Below, piece by piece: positions 60,372-64,000 of a stretch of DNA of 64,000 bases. The position numbers and the translations under genes are program-made. The DNA is from Aquiflexum balticum DSM 16537 (GTDB lineage Bacteria; Bacteroidota; Bacteroidia; Cytophagales; Cyclobacteriaceae): assembly GCF_900176595.1 (NCBI RefSeq), contig NZ_LT838813.1, positions 4,110,001 through 4,174,000 of the forward strand. Direction: 5' to 3'. Position 1 is the first letter of the stretch, and the number at the start of each line of letters is the position of its first letter. The notes below the pieces were generated by a model. That model was not told the DNA's origin. It made no database searches and was given only the letters and a program-made list of their open reading frames with translations.

Positions 60372-60881
60372 ATGGAAGGTTTAAAAAATCTAAGGAGTCA
60401 AGATGCAATTGTAAAATTAAGAGAGCTTGCCGAATCGATTGATATATGTATGTTCTGTACCAATTTGAAAACCGATGATGGTGCTTCCTGCAGACCGATG
60501 AGTACCCAAAAAGTCTGTGAAGAAGGTAATATTTGGTTTTTCAGCCCCAGAGACAGCGATAAAAACATGGAGTTAGAATGGAACAAAAAAGTACAGCTTT
60601 TTTATTCGCATCCTGGAAAAGACAGTTTTATGATCGTAAATGGAGAAGCGGAAATAATTTTAGACAAGGAAAAGATCGAAAAGTTATGGTCTCCGGTTCT
60701 CATAACTTGGTTTCAAGGAGGCAAAGACGATCCCAACATTTCAATTTTAAAAGTCAAACCTACCACGGCATATTACTGGGATACTGAGGGTAATAAAATG
60801 ATTAATTTTCTAAAAATGATGGCTTCTGCAGCTACAGGTAAAAACCTTGTTGAAGGAAATGAAGGCACTTTATCTATTTAA
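60372..60881 (+). CDS. PNPOx-like FMN-binding family protein (general stress protein 26 type)
   Basis: 169 residues, no signal. The split-barrel pattern is AVESIDICMFCTNL-like (LAESIDICMFCTNLKTDDGA), PMSTQKVCEEGNIWFFSPRD, KKVQLFYSHPGKDSFMIVNG, then FQGGKDDPNISILKVKPTTA with YYWD. This matches the general stress protein 26 branch rather than PdxH itself, so pyridoxal synthesis is unlikely. FMN binding is a family trait not provable here. The gene is alone; a possible terminator follows at 61036-61067. Confidence 0.85.
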   Translation: MEGLKNLRSQDAIVKLRELAESIDICMFCTNLKTDDGASCRPMSTQKVCEEGNIWFFSPRDSDKNMELEWNKKVQLFYSHPGKDSFMIVNGEAEIILDKEKIEKLWSPVLITWFQGGKDDPNISILKVKPTTAYYWDTEGNKMINFLKMMASAATGKNLVEGNEGTLSI

Positions 60882-61035
60882 GATTTGGTAATTCAATGAA
60901 ATTTCAGCCAGGAAACCGAAATGACTTGTTCAATACACAGGACATCGTCCTGATAGCCTTGGGATTCTGACATGTTTGAAGTAGGATATCAGGTATTGAT
61001 ATGGAAGCGTTTAGCCATTTTCAAGATCTTGAAAA

Positions 61036-61067
61036 GAAAAAAAGCCTCCCATAAGGAGACTCTTTTT
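61036..61067. terminator. Possible terminator between PNPOx-like and OmpA genes
   Basis: A-run, GCCTCC, short loop, GGAGACTCTTTTT. The stem is imperfect. It lies 155 bp after the PNPOx-like gene and 79 bp before the OmpA stop. Confidence 0.5.
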
Positions 61068-61146
61068 AGTTTTCTAACTCTTCAATTAAATTAAAAAATG
61101 TCGGGTTACTTGATCTTTAGAAAAGACCAAATAAAAAAATCAATTT

Positions 61147-63513
61147 TTACTTATTGTTCTGGAGTTTCAATTCTGTTCTTCTGTTCAGCTGATGCATGGC
61201 TTCATTGCAATCACCGGTATTGCAGTCATTTACCGGCTGAGTTTTGCCTAACCATTCACTTTTCATTCTACCGGGTTCAATTCCCTTATTGATCAGGTAG
61301 TCCATTACTGCTTTTGCTCTTCGCTCAGAAAGATTCATGTTGTAGGTTTCATTGCCTCTTTGGTCGGTGTGTCCGGTGATATTGAGTTGGAGGTTAACCA
61401 ACCTCTGAAGCATCAGACTGACGCGTTCCAATTCCTTTTTATGGATATTGCGAAGAGAAGCTTTATCAAAATCAAAATAGATAGTCGGAATTTCATGGTT
61501 CATGGCCTCAAAAAGATCTATCGGATCACAGATATCTCTACCCATAAATTCCGTAGGCAAATCATATTGCCTGTTTTTGTCCGAGAAGGCTTCTAATACC
61601 AATTCACTTCTTCTGTTCAATTGATGTTCCGTTTCGGGGCATGGAATACCATCTCCACAATCATTGATAATCTTTTCTTCTCCGAACCATTCCAGTCTTA
61701 CCCTCTCTTTGGGTATATCATATTTGGATAGGTATTCGCTTACTGCATCAGCCCTTTTTTGGCTAAGGATATCATTATACTCTTTGGATGCCCTTGCATC
61801 GGTATGGGAATTGACCAGCAAATCAATAAATCCATATCGTTGCATGAGTCCACCGATTTTGTCCAATGTGGGTTCCGCATCAGGCCTTATAATTGATTTA
61901 TCCAGGTCATAATAGACGATATCGGCATAAATCGGCAAGTTGTAAGGAATGGGTGCAAGTCGGTATTCTCTTTCCAAAATCTCTCCATCAAATCCTTTTG
62001 TAGAAAGGGTATTGTCCTGAATATTGAAAAAACCTTTTTTACTGATGGACAGGCTAAAGTCTGTATCCAAGGAAAGTTCTGCGGTTAATTCAGATTTTTC
62101 ATTTCGGGAAGTAGGGATTGGGTTTGAAGTGTTTCTTTCTGTGATTTTGGATTCAAACTCTTCAGTAATGACGTTTCCATCACAGTCAATTACCCTTGCG
62201 ATCAATCGCTTATTAAGATCTTCGATGAGATAAATATCATCCATTCCCATTCCTCCAACCCTGTCCGAGGATAAATACCTTTTACCATTTGGTGAAATAT
62301 AGAAAGCAAAATCATCTCTTGAAGAATTAAAGGGGAGGCCCATATTCGTAACTTTTCCAAGATTGCCATTTTGATAATCTGAAATGAAAATATCCATTCC
62401 ACCCAGACCCAAATGGCCTTTAGACGAGAAATAAAAATTGCTTCCCATTCTGGACGGATGGGTTTCGTCCTTATCGGTATTGATGTCCGGACCTAAATTG
62501 ACGGGCTCGCCAAAATTTAATTGATCATCATAGGTGACATAGTAAAGGTCAAAACCACCAAATCCGCCTGGTTTGTCAGATGCATAATATATTCTTTTGG
62601 CTTCCTCATCTACAAAGGGAGTCATTACTCCGTACTCGGTTATGTTGTTGATAGGGAAAGGCTTACTATCCGTAAATTGTCCATTTGTGGAAATATTGCT
62701 GAAATAGATTTCAGGATGAACCGAAAAATCTAATCTATTCTTAATTTTTCTGACATTTCTGAAAACTGTGTAGAATAAAATATTTCTGCTTTCCATCAGA
62801 CTTGGATCTGAATATTGCAAGGCATCAGCTATATCAGAACTGATTTTGGAAATATCACCTGCAGTGCTGAATCGATAAATCCCAAAATACTCCATGTCAT
62901 TGAAATCACTTTTTTCCTCACTGAAAAGGCTGTTTTTGGCATCCAACCTTACACCGGGCTTGTTTGACTCAAAGCTGGAACCTCTATTGCTGGAGAAATA
63001 TTTATTATCCAAAGTATCTGCTGTGATCCCATAGTCAGAACCTTGACTGTTTAAATCAGATAGCGGAACCAATTTTACATTGGCTTGTTTTTTCTTCAAT
63101 TCTTTGAGCTGATTGAAATCTATTTCCGGAAAATCAAACTCAGAATAGGGGCTTCCTGCGAACAATTCCTGGACATTGGGGTCAACCTCAAATTTCATTG
63201 CAGCTTTGAGGTATTTCAAATAATCTTCTCTGGTGGATTCTTCATGACTCACCACGGTTTTCCACCATTTGAAGGAGTTTTCGTAATCCTGAAGATTCTG
63301 GAAGGATTCGGCCGCCAATACTGCTGTACTGTATTTCGCCTTTCTCTCATAAGCCTGAGAATAAAGCGTTGCTGCCTGGGAATAATTTTCAAGAGCATAT
63401 TGCTTTTCCGCAAATCTCAATAAGGAGTTTTGGGCCTGTAAAGGCAGGTGGACAAGTCCACCTGCCATAGCCAAAACAATTACCAACAAAAAATTTCTTT
63501 TGATCTGATCCAT
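61147..63513 (-). CDS. OmpA-family protein with TPR, PD40 and two OmpA domains
   Basis: 788 residues from the ATG at 63513; upstream Mets would delay the signal peptide (LLVIVLAMAGGLVHLPLQAQ). After TPR-like helices (RFAEKQYALENYSQAATLYS) comes a PD40/WD-like beta region (IYYASDKPGGFGGFDLYYVT and HLGLGGMDIFISDY), a carboxypeptidase-regulatory-like domain, then two successive OmpA peptidoglycan-binding domains: NSHTDARASKEYNDILSQKR and TGHTDQRGNETYNMNLSERR, each ending in NRRSEL or NRRTEL. Most family members have one. It lies downstream of a T9SS-type protein gene and may be an outer-membrane-linked partner of it. Confidence 0.9.
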   Translation of the reverse strand: MDQIKRNFLLVIVLAMAGGLVHLPLQAQNSLLRFAEKQYALENYSQAATLYSQAYERKAKYSTAVLAAESFQNLQDYENSFKWWKTVVSHEESTREDYLKYLKAAMKFEVDPNVQELFAGSPYSEFDFPEIDFNQLKELKKKQANVKLVPLSDLNSQGSDYGITADTLDNKYFSSNRGSSFESNKPGVRLDAKNSLFSEEKSDFNDMEYFGIYRFSTAGDISKISSDIADALQYSDPSLMESRNILFYTVFRNVRKIKNRLDFSVHPEIYFSNISTNGQFTDSKPFPINNITEYGVMTPFVDEEAKRIYYASDKPGGFGGFDLYYVTYDDQLNFGEPVNLGPDINTDKDETHPSRMGSNFYFSSKGHLGLGGMDIFISDYQNGNLGKVTNMGLPFNSSRDDFAFYISPNGKRYLSSDRVGGMGMDDIYLIEDLNKRLIARVIDCDGNVITEEFESKITERNTSNPIPTSRNEKSELTAELSLDTDFSLSISKKGFFNIQDNTLSTKGFDGEILEREYRLAPIPYNLPIYADIVYYDLDKSIIRPDAEPTLDKIGGLMQRYGFIDLLVNSHTDARASKEYNDILSQKRADAVSEYLSKYDIPKERVRLEWFGEEKIINDCGDGIPCPETEHQLNRRSELVLEAFSDKNRQYDLPTEFMGRDICDPIDLFEAMNHEIPTIYFDFDKASLRNIHKKELERVSLMLQRLVNLQLNITGHTDQRGNETYNMNLSERRAKAVMDYLINKGIEPGRMKSEWLGKTQPVNDCNTGDCNEAMHQLNRRTELKLQNNK

Positions 63514-63555
63514 CTTGGATATTCTTTTTAGAGTTAGAGTCATATTCATTCCAAT

Positions 63556-64000
63556 TTATTTTTTGATCACTTGAATCCATCCCTTGAATTCGTGGTCTTT
63601 ACCATTTCTATCTACTGTCTTTAGGACAAAGAAGTAGGTTCCTGACACAAGTCCTTCAGCAGACCATTCATTCTGGTAATTCTTTCTTTCTAATACATGG
63701 TCTCCGTTTCTGTTGAAGATGACGATTTCATTTTCCACAAATTTGTCCAATCCTTTGATTTCAAATGTATCGTTGAGACCGTCACCATCAGGGGTGATTA
63801 CATTTGGGATAAAGAATGGATGGATCTGATTGGTATCAGTTGCCTGATTATCAGTCATATTTGTGTCATTCTCATCTGAAGAAACTCTGGCAATATTGGT
63901 GACCTGAACCACCCTTTCAGAATTGATTTCATTTGCCCGGACCTTGATTTTGATCATCAGAGTTGCGTCAGCTGGGAAGAAAGGAACCGTAAAGGTGACA
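63556..64000 (-). CDS. Gliding-motility-associated C-terminal domain protein (5' end beyond window)
   Basis: 148 codons visible, open at the right edge; an internal Met is at 63957. The end is a CHU_C/type B T9SS sorting domain: [20 protein letters not shown], then [36 protein letters not shown] and a last GWIQVIKK. Proteins with this end are secreted by the type IX system and attached to or released from the cell surface. The visible upstream part ([20 protein letters not shown]) is beta-rich, probably a preceding repeat domain. It is 42 bp ahead of the OmpA gene on the same strand, a common T9SS gene pairing. Confidence 0.92.
   Translation of the reverse strand, partial: VTFTVPFFPADATLMIKIKVRANEINSERVVQVTNIARVSSDENDTNMTDNQATDTNQIHPFFIPNVITPDGDGLNDTFEIKGLDKFVENEIVIFNRNGDHVLERKNYQNEWSAEGLVSGTYFFVLKTVDRNGKDHEFKGWIQVIKK

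Overview
The window is about 40% GC and comes from a Bacteroidota chromosome, most likely order Cytophagales and plausibly Cyclobacteriaceae. The evidence is a SusC-type TonB receptor, Bacteroides-type conjugation genes (traE to traN, rteC), DUF6443 RHS proteins, a gliding-motility-associated (CHU_C) C-terminal domain, an OmpA/PD40 protein and a Bacteroidota-type PEP carboxylase. Genus is not determinable from the sequence alone.

Layout. 1-3.5 kb: truncated susC-like gene with a divergent AraC regulator. 3.5-38.2 kb: a large accessory island. It opens with gene debris and two small minus-strand genes, each associated with a copy of a structured ~120-bp repeat, then DUF932 and ssb genes with an unusual nested inverted repeat upstream. 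A lipoprotein, an Mrr-type nuclease and a membrane LytTR regulator follow. From 10.5 to 23.9 kb lies a conjugation (type IV secretion) block: rteC, traE, traF, traG, traI, two traI-like paralogues, traJ, traK, a 49-aa traL, traM, traN and accessory small genes. No relaxase or coupling protein is visible, and traI is frameshifted by a 5-bp tandem duplication. From 24.5 to 34.5 kb lies an RHS locus: two secreted proteins with a shared C-terminal module, an AT-rich YD-repeat protein, a GC-rich DUF6443 RHS protein broken by a one-base frameshift, an AT-rich tip and a candidate immunity lipoprotein. The island ends with a truncated regulator, a barrel-like exported protein and a tyrosine recombinase beside tRNA-Ser(GCT). 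Immediately upstream (5') of that tRNA is a tandem array of three 5'-half copies of the tRNA in which the anticodon arm is replaced by perfect 16-bp palindromes.

38.8-64 kb looks like core chromosome. A degenerate PAS/HisKA protein is paired with an orphan LytTR regulator. Then come queA, menC, a cold-shock gene, a seven-gene Mrp cation/proton antiporter operon ending in a lactonase-like lipoprotein gene, and divergent ppc. Next is a DUF1538-DUF1538-PII-CBS operon with a divergent K+ channel, then OsmC, a DPP-IV-like peptidase, a PNPOx-like protein, an OmpA protein and a T9SS-sorted protein cut by the right edge. The 45-57 kb stretch is rich in cation-transport and anaplerotic genes.

The strongest candidates for something undescribed are the tRNA-Ser half-copy array with interchangeable palindromes, the gene-plus-structured-repeat arrangement at 4.3-5.3 kb, and the nested inverted repeat ahead of ssb. 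All statements come from reading the sequence and from family knowledge; no database search was run.
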